62,595 nucleotides of DNA from Tieghemiomyces parasiticus (lineage: Eukaryota; Kickxellomycota; Dimargaritomycetes; Dimargaritales; Dimargaritaceae): assembly GCA_027575765.1 (NCBI GenBank), contig JANBPT010000168.1, positions 1 through 62,595 on the forward strand. The letters are read 5' to 3'. This document shows positions 12,067 through 22,488 of this stretch, piece after piece. Made by a program: the position numbers and the translations under genes. The first letter of the stretch is position 1; each line of letters opens with the position of its first letter. Below the pieces are notes generated by a model. The model saw only the letters and a list, made by a program, of their open reading frames with translations, was not told where the DNA came from and searched no databases.

Positions 12067-14179
12067 TTACTCCTTGTCAACCTTGGGAAGGTACTTGTAA
12101 GGATTCATAATGCCGTGGGGGTCAAACAGGTGCTTGATACTCTGCATTGTCCGAATCATGCTAGGCGACTTGGAATAGTGCAGGTGGGGGGCCTTCATCA
12201 GGCCGAGACCGTGTTCGGCCGAAATGGACCCACGATGAGAGGCTGGAAAGTAAAGGGACAGGAACGCGAAATGAGATGTGGTCAGGTTAGTGACGAAAGT
12301 GGGGATCCGGACTACTTAGCCATGAAGGACCAGTGAACCACGGGACACCATGTGGCACTCGGTATCCAGCTCTGTGGCCTGGGATACTCCTGTGCCGATG
12401 ACCTGGATACTAAAACTCTTCAACAGCGATGACTTACCAACCCACTCGTAAATGAAGGGTTCGAGGGCGCTGCTGACCGTGGGCGTGAACTCGCGGGCCA
12501 CCACATTCAGGTGGAGGTTGCCTGTGTTAAAGAAAGGTATACAATGTAAGGGATTAGGGGAAGTATGGCGCGGTGGGAAGGTAAGCCACGGCCGTTAGTG
12601 GGACCAGTACGGCCCTGGCATCTTCAAGGTCGTAATTCCACCGCCGTGGATCAAGTCCCCCCTTCACTCTTTTTTCCTCCCGTTTACCGCGGAATTACTT
12701 ACCGTCGCCGAGGTGGCCGTAGCCCGTGACCAGCTTGATCGGCTGGTCCGCGACGCCCTCACGGTACAGACCTTGCTCGGCCAACCGCTTCTGGGTCTCC
12801 AGGACCAGGTTGTACAACTGCGGAACGGGGATAGACACGTCGTACTTGTAGGTGGGGCCCGTTTTGACCGCGGCCTCGGAGATGGTTTCACGGATATACC
12901 AAAAGTTGGCCATCTGGGTGGCATTCTCACTCAGCACACCGTCGGCGACCACGCCCTGTTCCAGCACGGTCTCCAGATAGTGGGCCATTTTGGCGTCGTC
13001 ATGGTCCTTGTGGAACCCACTGGTTTCGACCAGGACGTAGAACGGATACGGCGCGGCGAGCGGGTCGCGGACGTTCGGGTTCCCCTGGTTATGGTCCAGG
13101 ACCATGTCGAGGGAGGACCGGTCCCAAAACTCACAAGCGGACAGGATTTCGTTCAAATTGGCCTTGGCGAGGCGGAAGGCCTGCTGAACCTGCTCGTACG
13201 ACTCGACGCCGAAGACCGCAACGGTCTGGACCTTGGGGCGCGGCGGGGTAACGATAGAGACGCCCGTCACGATGCCTAGGGTACCCTCGGCGCCAATGAA
13301 CAGCTGTTTGAGGTCATAGCCGGTGGAGTCCTTACGCAGCGTCGAAAGGTTGTCTAGAACCGTCCCGTCGGGTAGGACCACCTCGAGGCCCAAGACCGAC
13401 CCGTGGAGGGAACCATAGCGGAGGTACCGGATCCCACCTGCGTTAGTGGACACATTGCCGCCAATGTGGCAGCTGCCCTTGGCGCCCAGGTCCAGGGGCA
13501 TCATGTACCCGCGGTCGGCCACATAGTGGTCGAGCGTCTCGAGGACACAACCGGCGTCGCAGACCAAGACCCCAGAGACTTCATCGAAACGGCGGATCTG
13601 GTTGAAGTTGGCCATACTGACCACCACCTCGTCAAACACCGGGACGCTGCCTCCCACCAATCCGCTGTTGCCGCCCTGCGGGACCACGGCCAAGCGCTGG
13701 GCGTGGCAGTAGGCCAAGATTTGGGAAACCTGGTCGGTGGTCTTGGGGCGGAGGACACATTGGCTCTGGCCGCAGTACTTGTGCATCCAGTCAGCGTTGT
13801 AGGCGTCGAGTTCGTCGGCGTCCACCGCGGTCCCCGGACCAGTGGTAGCAGTGGGGGCCAAAGTGCTGAGTACAGCGCCTTCGGGGAGGATGGAACGGAA
13901 GTGGTCCACATCAGCCGACGTCAGTCGCTTATAGGCCGGGTCACGTTGCAGCTGTGGATACTTGTCGCTGGTCAGCGTCGGAACGCCAGGCGAGGCCGAG
14001 GCCGCGAGCCCACGGTGGCTCAGTAGGCGACGCGGAGTGGTGGTGGTAGCGGTTGGAACTCGGAGGACCGACCGAGGCATCGGAAGGGGGGTCCCAATGA
14101 AGCTGGCCCGCGAGACCAGGCCGACTGCCTTCGGCCAGGCCCGGGCGCTACGGGGGAGTTGAGTGCGGAGACGATTCAT
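12067..14179 (-). CDS. D-2-hydroxyglutarate / D-lactate dehydrogenase, mitochondrial FAD enzyme
   Basis: FAD-linked oxidase of the D2HGDH/Dld2 family, which oxidises D-2-hydroxyglutarate (or D-lactate) and passes electrons to an acceptor in mitochondria. The model has three exons: 14179-12703, 12521-12438 and 12242-12067. The introns are about 181 and 195 nt, and all junctions are in phase 1, so the frame is kept. The second ATG of the open frame is used because it starts a basic, Ser/Ala-rich presequence (MNRLRTQLPRSARAW). The PCMH-type FAD domain contains VVPQGGNSGLVGGSVP and a glycine-rich KGSCHIGGNVSTNAGG stretch. The C-terminal domain carries GYGHLGDGNLHLNV, joined exactly across intron 1, and SAEHGLG, reached after intron 2. 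It ends in HGIMNPYKYLPK, typical of this family. Telling D2HGDH from D-lactate dehydrogenase is not possible here; the general layout favours D2HGDH. Confidence 0.9.
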
Positions 14180-14814
14180 GGTGGTAGAAATCCGGAGGTA
14201 GTAGAGAAAGGGCTGACGTAGTGGCAATGCGGGTGAGGTGTGGCGCAGGTTAAAGTAGAATGGCGAGCACCAAATGCTACAGCGGCTGTGTCCTCGTGGG
14301 TTTTAGTACAGGTCATGCGCCAGGGGATCAGTCGGCCGGGAGATAGTATAGCCCACTGGCGGTCTGTGTCACCCGAGACCCACGTTGTACAGCTCTCGAG
14401 TTGTATGAGTAATTAAACTTGGCGACCGTGTGAGCCACCCAGGCCCCATGTCGCCCAGTACCCTGCGCCGGGTGGACAACGGATGGGGGTATAACATCAT
14501 GGCCAATGGCAAGAGCCGTAGGGCTCGGATTGGGGAAAGGCTAAACTTCAAAACCCACCTAAGCAACCGGGTGGGCTTTAAGCCGAGCACTGAGATGGAA
14601 GGTAGGTTGAAGAATTAGGCACGCAGGTACAGGCTGTGGTACTGAAGCACATTGTTCCCCATAACAATCTCGGTGGTGTAAAAGCCCCCTCTCCCCGCCC
14701 CTCTGCTTTACTATACTCGGTTCGGCGACGTTACCCTCTTATGCATTGTTTGATGAGTTGTACACGCGTTTATTCCCGGCCAGGTCATTCCCCTGTAAAT
14801 TATAATATATTCCA
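14180..14814. other. Intergenic between tandem minus-strand genes
   Basis: It contains the promoter and 5' leader of the dehydrogenase and the 3' end of the ZZ-finger gene. No coding signal or RNA gene was seen. Confidence 0.5.
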
Positions 14815-16246
14815 CTAGCCTAAATAACCAAACTCACCTTGATCGGCAACGGCGTAATCCTTGTCGTGGTAATAGGGTTGACCGGCAGCATTCTGGGTGG
14901 TGGTCACCTTGAGCCGGTGGGAGGCGCGGTGCGAGCCGCACGAGAATACGGAAGCGGTTCGGCACACCACGCACAGCTGTATCCGGTTACCGGCAGGGCA
15001 GTCTAGGCACATGTAGCACGGATCGTTGGCGGCTAGGGCTGTACGGCACTGCGAACACGTAGGACCTACCGTTGCGCTGGGACCAACCGTTGACTCATCG
15101 TCCGACATGTTCATGGTATCGGTCACGGCGAGGGGCCGGTCGTAAAGAGAACCTGACGTGCGTGAAGTGAACACACGGGCACCAGAGGCGGTTCGGGCTG
15201 CCGGGGGCCGTGACCGGCGTCGTTTGACACGGGAGGCGGTCGGGGTAGCGTACGATGGGCCAGGGGCAAAGTCATCATCGAAACTGTCTTCTTCACAGGC
15301 GACCTGGTTGCACGGGAAGGAGTCATCGTCTGATCCCAGCACGCGTTTACGGCTAGACCGTGTGGGCTTGGTAAGGACGTTGCTCCGTGACGTGGTCCAT
15401 CGGGCCTTGGATTGAGAAGTGGTACGGGATACGGCGGGTGTGACAGCGGCCGGGGTCGGGCCTACATTTTTGGACCCCGAGTCCGCCGACGGTGGTGAGA
15501 TACAAGGCTGTGGGGTGCCGGTCAGACTTCTGGCAGCGGCTAGTTCCGCTCGTACCTCGGCGAGCCTATCGTCAGCCGGCGTCGGCGTGGCCGATCGCGT
15601 GACGGGCACGGAGTGGCTAGCAGTAGAGATATCGGGGGAGGCGCTGCGTTCCCCATTAAACACGATGGACCGGTACACCCCTATACTCTGTCGGCTGGCG
15701 CGGTAGAGAAGTTTAGGCGGGGAGGTCGGCTGTGGCAGGTTGTGGGGGTGTTGTTGGAGATGGCTCACCCAGTCGATCGTGGGCACCTGGATGACGCGCT
15801 GGGCCTGCGGCAGGCCGGTGAGTTGCTACGGAGGCGGCAGATGGTGCGAGGGCGAGCGGTGGAGTCGAATTAGATAGCCGGTGGAAGAGGGGGGGACAAT
15901 AGCCGAAAAGCCGACATGCCTGCCGTTGGATAGCAGGCGTCTGACTTAAGGGCCGTGTAGAGTTAGTCAGGGCCAAGAGAATAGCGGCTGCGTCCCTTCC
16001 CCCTTCCCCTATCTGCACCACGCAAGCTGAAAAACGATACATTACCTTCTTTTTCAACTTGCTGACAAAGGAGGCAGGGTCCCGGAGGGCGTCGTCCTTG
16101 GCTTGCTTCAACCGCACCAGGTCGATCTGGGCCTGCTGCAGCTGGTTTTCGAGGACGGTGAGCGCGGATGTCAAGAGGGTGCGGTGTTGCCTGAAGGTGG
16201 GCATGGAGGCGGGCGGCGACCGACCTGATGTTACGGACTCCGTCAT
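14815..16246 (-). CDS. ZZ-type zinc-finger protein with N-terminal coiled coil
   Basis: Two-exon gene of about 403 residues: 16246-16046 and 15825-14815. The 220-nt intron lies in phase 0 with a GTAATG donor and a CGTAG acceptor. Residues 20-67 form a Leu/Gln-rich helix, probably a coiled coil. A conserved-looking block across the junction ends in VPTIDWV, which marks the start of exon 2. The middle is a low-complexity Ser/Thr/Pro/Arg-rich linker with a basic patch (VKRRRSRPP) that could act in nuclear import. At the C-terminus Cys/His pairs starting at C324 (CSQC, CYMCLDC, LCVVC, then H..SH) fit a ZZ finger, a two-zinc module used in protein and histone-tail binding. I infer a chromatin or ubiquitin-related adaptor but do not recognise a named orthologue. 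A GTGAGT near the end (about 14840) could be a donor to a further exon. Confidence 0.65.
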
Positions 16247-17056
16247 GGCGCGAAGAGTTTCACGTTGTATATCAGGGGGCTCGGTATGTACACGCTGGGG
16301 AACATGTGCAGGCCCGCGTGGGTTTACACGAATGGGAGTGGCAATGGGGGGGTAGAGAGAGTAGACAGCCTAGCATACAACGTATGGAATGTAGTGGTCA
16401 GGTAAGTACAGCGATGTGGACACCAGCGGGCAAATCGATCCAGACGATGGCATTGCACACTTCGCATGGCCCAGTCGAACGTGGGTCAGCGTGGTTGCCT
16501 GCCAATGTTTTTTTTTTCACCACTGCCCGTCACGTTGCCAGGTCCAAGTGTAGGCTTATCATGTCACCCCAGGTACCCACAGCCACAGAGTGGAAGCGGC
16601 AATGCTGATCTTCCTACGTCCAAGTCCCATGGTGAAGGGGGGCTAGCCGAGTGTTTAGTCATATCGTGGGGCACTGCCCTGCTCAATATATAGTACATCC
16701 AGGCTGTCCAATAGTAATGCTCGATTGAGTGAGGCTGGAGATATCAAAAGCCTGGCACTCCAGTTTACACCTGGTAGTGTTGGAGGCGGCGAATCGCCTG
16801 GTATATCTCTGTCCAAAGTTGGACCATTCTCCCCAGGCCCAGCTTGAATATTGCGGACGGAAGCTCAACAGAGTTATAGGTGACGCACCAGCATCTCGCG
16901 CACAGAATGCGCACGCCGTGGTTCGTCCTATCAGTATTTTATTACCCACCATTTTTTTTACCGATTGCTTTTTCACGGCCCGCACATTAGGAGGAGCCGG
17001 TGAACGAATTGAGTTGCTGGGAGGTGGAGGGGAGGGCTTAATTAGTGTGTCATCTA

Positions 17057-17062
17057 GAGTCA
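17057..17062. promoter_or_regulatory. Possible Gcn4/CPC1-type core site upstream of argininosuccinate lyase gene
   Basis: GAGTCA is the reverse complement of TGACTC, the core of the Gcn4/CPC1 binding site that induces amino-acid biosynthetic genes in yeasts and moulds. It lies 170 bp upstream of the ATG. A six-base match is easily found by chance, so only the position and the pathway make it interesting. Confidence 0.25.
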
Positions 17063-17124
17063 CACACGACGCCAGTGGCGGGTAAAAATGGGCTAAAAAA
17101 GTGTCGAGGGGGAAGACTGGCGTA

Positions 17125-17132
17125 AATATATA
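17125..17132 (+). promoter_or_regulatory. TATA-like element of argininosuccinate lyase gene
   Basis: An AAATATATAG-type run lies about 100 bp upstream of the start codon, a plausible TATA box position for a fungal gene. It is identified by motif and position only. Confidence 0.35.
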
Positions 17133-17231
17133 GAAGCCGTGCTCCGCCGGAGCCCTCCCTGCTGTTCATTCACAACCACGCTCTTCAACCCACTTCTTCA
17201 CTTGAACTTTCCTTCCAACTTATTCCCCGCC

Positions 17232-18623
17232 ATGTCTTCCTCTGCTCCTAGTAAACTCTGGGGTGGTCGCTTCAGCGGCGCCACCGACCCCCTCATGGAG
17301 AAATTCAACGAATCCATCCACTTCGACCGCCGCATGTTCAAGGCCGACATTGTCGGTTCGCAGGCCTATGTCAAGGCGCTGTGTAAGCAGAGCATTCTGA
17401 CGAGCGACGAAGCCGCCACGCTGCACCAGGGCTTGGACCAGGTCCGTCAGGAATGGGAGCAGGACCGGTTTGAAATCAAGTCTGGCGACGAGGACATCCA
17501 CACCGCTAACGAGCGCCGGCTGGGCGAGCTTGTGGGTGCGGTCGCCGGAAAGCTGCACACGGGCCGTAGTCGCAACGACCAGGTGGCCACCGACATGCGG
17601 CTGTGGCTGCGCGACGCCGCCCGGGAACTCGTTACGTTTACCCGCGACCTGGTCCGTGTCACCATGGAACGTGCTGCCGCCGAAGTCGACATCATCATGC
17701 CCGGTTACACCCACCTGCAGCGTGCCCAGCCGATCCGCTGGAGCCACTTTCTGCTCAGCTACGCCTGGGTGTGGCAGCAGGATACGGAACGGCTTGAGCA
17801 GCTCATCGAGCGGTTTAACCTTCTCCCGCTGGGATCCGGCGCCCTGGCCGGAAACCCATTTTGTGTCGACCGCGAGCTTCTAGCCAGCGAGCTTGGGTTC
17901 CGCGGGGTCATCCAGAACAGTCTAGTGGCGGTCAGCGATCGCGATTTCGTGTCGGAGTTCCTCTTCTGGGCCAGTCTGACCATGGTCCACGTTTCGCGGT
18001 TTGCTGAAGACCTCATTATCTACAGCTCCAGCGAGTTTGGCTACGTCACCCTGGCCGACGCCTACAGCACCGGGAGCAGCCTGATGCCGCAGAAGAAGAA
18101 CCCGGACAGCCTTGAACTGCTGCGTGGCAAAGCCGGCCGTGTGTTTGGCCAAATGTCTGGTTTCCTCATGACTGTCAAGGGCCTACCTAGTACCTACAAC
18201 AAAGACCTTCAGGAGGACAAGGAGCCCATGTTCGATGCGTACGACACTCTCCACGGGTCGCTCCAGATCTTGACCCGCGTCATCGCCACCCTCACTGTGT
18301 ACCCAGAACGCACCAAGGCCAGCCTCAGTCCGGACATGCTGGCCACCGACCTGGCTGAATACCTCGTGCGGAAGGGCGTGCCCTTCCGGGAGACTCATCA
18401 CATCTCGGGCGCCGCCGTCCGGATGGCCGAGGAACGCAAAACAACTCTAGCTGACCTCACCCTCACCGACCTTCAGTCGCTGCACCCTGCTTTCGCCGCC
18501 GACGTGGCCGCCGTCTTCAACTACGAGCGCAGTATCGACAACCGCGCCAGCATTGGCGGGACCAGCCGCCAAGCCGTCCTGGCCCAGATCGACAGCCTAA
18601 AGCAGTGGCTCGGCGCCGAGTAG
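17232..18623 (+). CDS. ARG4: Argininosuccinate lyase
   Basis: Cytosolic enzyme that splits argininosuccinate into arginine and fumarate, the last step of arginine synthesis. It is an uninterrupted 463-residue protein, the usual length of the family. The open frame extends 31 codons upstream, but only from a GTG; the first ATG gives MSSSAPSKLWGGRFSG, the classic N-terminus. Conserved blocks are visible in order: HTGRSRNDQVATDMRLW (from residue 109), GYTHLQRAQPIRWSHF (from 158) and the fumarase/lyase superfamily signature GSSLMPQKKNPD (281-292), with the catalytic serine loop. All active-site blocks appear intact. A TATA-like run and a TGACTC-type core lie upstream, consistent with general amino-acid control. 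The gene is divergent from the ZZ-finger gene and in tandem with the mitochondrial EF-G2 gene. Confidence 0.97.
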   Translation: MSSSAPSKLWGGRFSGATDPLMEKFNESIHFDRRMFKADIVGSQAYVKALCKQSILTSDEAATLHQGLDQVRQEWEQDRFEIKSGDEDIHTANERRLGELVGAVAGKLHTGRSRNDQVATDMRLWLRDAARELVTFTRDLVRVTMERAAAEVDIIMPGYTHLQRAQPIRWSHFLLSYAWVWQQDTERLEQLIERFNLLPLGSGALAGNPFCVDRELLASELGFRGVIQNSLVAVSDRDFVSEFLFWASLTMVHVSRFAEDLIIYSSSEFGYVTLADAYSTGSSLMPQKKNPDSLELLRGKAGRVFGQMSGFLMTVKGLPSTYNKDLQEDKEPMFDAYDTLHGSLQILTRVIATLTVYPERTKASLSPDMLATDLAEYLVRKGVPFRETHHISGAAVRMAEERKTTLADLTLTDLQSLHPAFAADVAAVFNYERSIDNRASIGGTSRQAVLAQIDSLKQWLGAE

Positions 18624-19048
18624 TTGCGGCATATTGATTTTTACCTACTCCCGCTTCCTGTATTTTTTTCCTCCTGCCCTTTTCTTAGACTTTAAAAGGC
18701 GTTACTAGCCGACTTGCCAGCATACATCAGTTCATAGACCACTTGGCACTACTGCCACAACTTGATAAACTACCATTAGAGCGGTTCTGAGCATAGTGTC
18801 ATGGTATATATAGCCGAGGTGCGCAGGAGGTTTGAAACAAAGTAGACGATGGCTGGGCCTATCTGTGCAGCGTCTGTCATGGTTACACTATGGTTGAGCA
18901 CTACCCTCCGACCGACATTTAGGGCCTGAGTCTCCCTGACTTTTGTAACACGGGTACATTTTGACGCTTCATTGCTCGGCTGGAACATGCCACCGGCCCA
19001 TTTGGAACACCTGCCTCGACCTTCGTGCACCAGATTCTCTTTCCAACC
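18624..19048. other. Intergenic between argininosuccinate lyase and mitochondrial EF-G2 genes
   Basis: It holds the 3' untranslated region of the lyase gene and the promoter of the EF-G2 gene. Nothing else was recognised. Confidence 0.5.
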
Positions 19049-22000
19049 ATGTTAAAACTCTGCCGCACAGCATTAAGCCCACATGCTCGCTCGGTGACCC
19101 GGTTTCACACCGGGTGGAGATCGGACTCGCTGCTACGTACCCTGCCCTGCGCCGTCGGAATCTGCAGCGGACAGCGGGCCATTCCTAGCCTGCCATCAGT
19201 CTCGTGTCTCAGTACGCTAGGCCCGCTTAGTGTGGCGCCCATTGGACGAATGGGCCGCACCATATCAACACAGGCGCTCGACGCCGAAGGTAGTAAGTCA
19301 GATTGATACCCTCCCGCGCTAACCGCGAAGATTGGCCTGGGCGGGCTGAGCATCGCCTGGTCAGTAATCCTCGCTTAAGGCACGGACTTCTGGTGACTAA
19401 TTTCGTCCCTACGCCAATTACCGTTTCGCCCCCCACCCTACCCTGGTATCCATCGTCCGCACAGCCCAAGAACCCCCGATACCACCGGAGATACTGGCAA
19501 GGGCCCAGAAAATCCGTAATATTGGAATCATTGCGCACATTGATGCTGGTAGGTGGCACAAGTCCGACGCATCCTGCCAAGCAACATTCAAGCCATACCA
19601 TAATCCATGGAAGACGATTTCGACTGCGTACCCTAGAGATACCAGTATATAATCTTTATCACCTAGCAATCCAATTACTCATCGGACAGTAGTATCGACC
19701 CTGTTTGCATACTCCCTTCCATCAATTACCCTCAGGTAAAACGACCACAACGGAGCGGATGCTCTACTACTCGGGTTTCTCCCGGCGCATCGGCGGTAAG
19801 TACCTCATATCGATCCTTGCAATGCAGGTAGCTATGACACTTAGCTCCGCACCCGCTTGACACTAGCCTATCTAACCCCATTTCTACCGTCCGCGCTCGA
19901 TGTTCTGTTTCATTTCCCGTCTAGATGTGGATGATGGGGACACCGTCATGGACTACATGCAACAGGAGCGCGAGCGCGGTATCACAATCCAGTCGGCGGC
20001 CATCACCTTCGGATGGCGGGATGCCCAAATCAACCTCATCGATACCCCGGGCCATGTGGACTTCACCTTTGAAGTGGAGCGCAGTATACGGGTGTTGGAT
20101 GGCGCCGTGGTGATCATTGACGGGGTGACCGGGGTGCAGGCCCAGACCGAAACCGTGTGGCGGCAGGCGGACCGGTACCGACTACCTCGTCTGGTCTTTG
20201 TTAACAAACTGGACCGCGTCGGCGGCGGCCTCGATAAGACGCTGCACCACCTACGCACTAGATTTCCGACCGCCATCCCATTGGTCTGCCAACTGCCACT
20301 GGTCCGCGTGGGGCCCCATAATAGTGACCAGGGCGGCCGGTGGGAACTGATGGATCAGGCACTCCGCCGTGGATTCAACGTACAGCCCACCGGTCCCCGT
20401 GGGTCCTTACTCGCCGGGGTCATCGACGTGGTGACCCAGGAGCTGCTTGAATTCGATCCGGCCTCCGAGGGTTCCGTCATTCGTCGGACGCCGCTCACCA
20501 GCGAAACCCCCAACGCCGAGCCGGGACCCCTTAGCCTCGTCGCAACGGCGGCCCGGCAGGCCCGGGTAGAGCTCGTCGAGGCCCTGGCCGAACGGGATGA
20601 TCAGCTCATGGAGGCTTTTTTGGACACTGAAGACCACCTGGGGCTCCCGGTCACCGACGTGCAGGGGGCCATCCGGCGACTGACCCTGGCGAATCGGGGC
20701 GTACCCGTGTTGTGCGGGTCAGCCTACCGCAACACTGGGGTACAACCCCTCCTGGACGCCGTCCTGGACTACCTTCCTTCGCCGGTCGATGCTACGCGGC
20801 CTACCGTCGCAGTACCGTCTCGCCGCACCCCGGGCCAAGTCGACGTGGTCCGCGTACCGTTCAGCGACACGGCTAATCTATGTGCCCTGGCGTTCAAGGT
20901 GATCTACGACGCCCGTCGGGGTCCGATGGTGTTTGTCCGCGTCTACTCGGGTACTTTACAAACTCGCATGACCCTCGTGAACGCCCACCGGCGCGAGAAG
21001 GAGCGTGTCAATAAGCTACTGACGATGTACGCCAACGATGTCGAGGAGGTCCCACAGATTGCTGTCGGGGATATCGGGGTGATCCTGGGCCTGAAACACA
21101 CCCGGACGGGCGATACCCTGCTGGGCACCACTACAGCGACCGCAAAGACCAATGCCCCACTGCCCAAACTGCGCGGCGTCGAACCCCCGCCCCCAGTGTT
21201 CTTTTGCTCGGTTGAACCGGCCTCCGCCGCCGAGGAGAAATCCCTCAACCAGGCACTGGACCGTCTACTTCTAGAAGACCCTTCGCTGCACGTTACCACC
21301 GATGCCGAGACGGGCCAGACTCTGCTGAGCGGGATGGGCGAACTTCACCTCGAAATTGTTAAGGATCGGCTGTTGCGGGACTACAAGGTCAACGCCGAGG
21401 TGGGTTCGATCCGCATTGCGTACCGCGAGACCGTCCGCCAGCCCGTGACCCATAGCATACGGTACGACCGCGAGGTTCTGGGCAAACTTGGTCGCGTGGA
21501 TGTCAGTGTGCGTGTCTCCCCGCTTCCGGAAGCCGATCTGGTCGTCCCTACTGCCGCCACTGCTAACCGTGATGTAGAGGACGGCGGGGTAGGTAAGGAT
21601 AATACCTGTGACATTACCCAGGCGCTGCGTGGTTTAGTCCTGTCCGAAGACGATGATCACGACGGTGGCGGTGCCAATCGACCCGGTACCCGCCCCGCCT
21701 CGGCCGGCCCACTGGATGCCGTGGAGGTGGCGACGGCTCTTCGTACCGGGATCAACCAGGCCCTCAGTCGGGGTCCGCTCCTCGGATTCCAGACCGCCCG
21801 GGTGCACGTCGAAGTGACCCATCTCCGACTCTACGGTGACGCCAGTTCCCCAGCGGCCCTCCGTGCCGGTACCGCCCAAGCTGTCCGCCAGGCTCTCATG
21901 CAGGCCGAAAGTGATCTACTCGAACCCATGATGGATGTGGCCGTTCAGGTTCCCCGGGCGTACGTAGGCGTGGCTATGAGCGACCTGAGCGGGGCGCGAC

Positions 22001-22245
22001 GGGCCCGGGTGAGCGGTATGACTGACGATGGAGCTCCAAGTGGTGATCAAGGGGTGGAAGGTAATGTGTCGGTTAACCAAATCATCCATGCGCAGGTGCC
22101 ATTAAGCGCTCTTTTGGGGTATTCGTCGGCCCTGCGGTCGTTGACCGCCGGTACGGGGACATTCACCATGCAACTGGTGGGTTACGGTACGATGACGTCG
22201 CAACAGAAAAAGCTGGTGATGAAAGAGACGCGGGGCTACGAGTGA
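19049..22245 (+). CDS. MEF2: Mitochondrial elongation factor G2 (ribosome recycling GTPase)
   Basis: Four exons (19049-19289, 19465-19548, 19736-19795, 19925-22245), all joined in phase 1, give 901 residues. The first about 80 residues are a basic, Ser/Thr-rich mitochondrial presequence. The small middle exons supply the GTPase P-loop: IGIIAHIDAG ends exon 2 and KTTTTERMLYYSG starts exon 3, giving AHIDAGKT at about 104-111. DTPGHVDFTFEVE (G3) and FVNKLDRV (G4, NKLD at about 222-225) follow, then EF-G domains II to V, including YRETVRQPVTHS and GYGTMTSQQ near the C-terminus. The family catalyses ribosome recycling with RRF in mitochondria (EF-G2mt/GFM2/Mef2). I prefer MEF2 over the translocase MEF1 from overall sequence feel, and that choice is only moderately certain. 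Domain IV carries an Asp/Gly-rich insertion of roughly 50-60 residues. Confidence 0.9.
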
Positions 22246-22430
22246 GCGAGTGTTTCTAAAATCCAGCACGACGCCTTTTCTTCTTCAGCTGCTTTGTAGA
22301 GGCACCTTCTGCCGTTTTCAACTCTAAATTTTGAATAACCGTCAACCTTCACTTCACTTGTCGCACGGTCCGTGCTGGGTTTGGGAAACCGCCATTTATC
22401 ATTAACCCCCAGCTAAACAAGCAGGACGTT

Positions 22431-22436
22431 AATAAA
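22431..22436 (+). terminator. Possible polyadenylation signal of the EF-G2 gene
   Basis: AATAAA lies 186 bp after the stop codon, in the 243-bp gap between two convergent genes. It is assigned by motif and position only. Confidence 0.35.
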
Positions 22437-22488
22437 CGTTTCATGTCAACGAGGTAAAGGGGGGGGGAGTGGGGGGAGGACAGGCTCC

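Larger units (their letters stand above)
16247..17231. other. Divergent promoter region of ZZ-finger gene and argininosuccinate lyase gene
   Basis: About 1 kb between two divergent start codons. It contains a TATA-like run and a GAGTCA element close to the lyase gene (both listed separately). No gene was seen. Confidence 0.5.

Noticed and set aside
13403..14026. 207-codon plus-strand frame opposite the dehydrogenase gene
   Set aside because: Antisense shadow of a clearly coding minus-strand gene.
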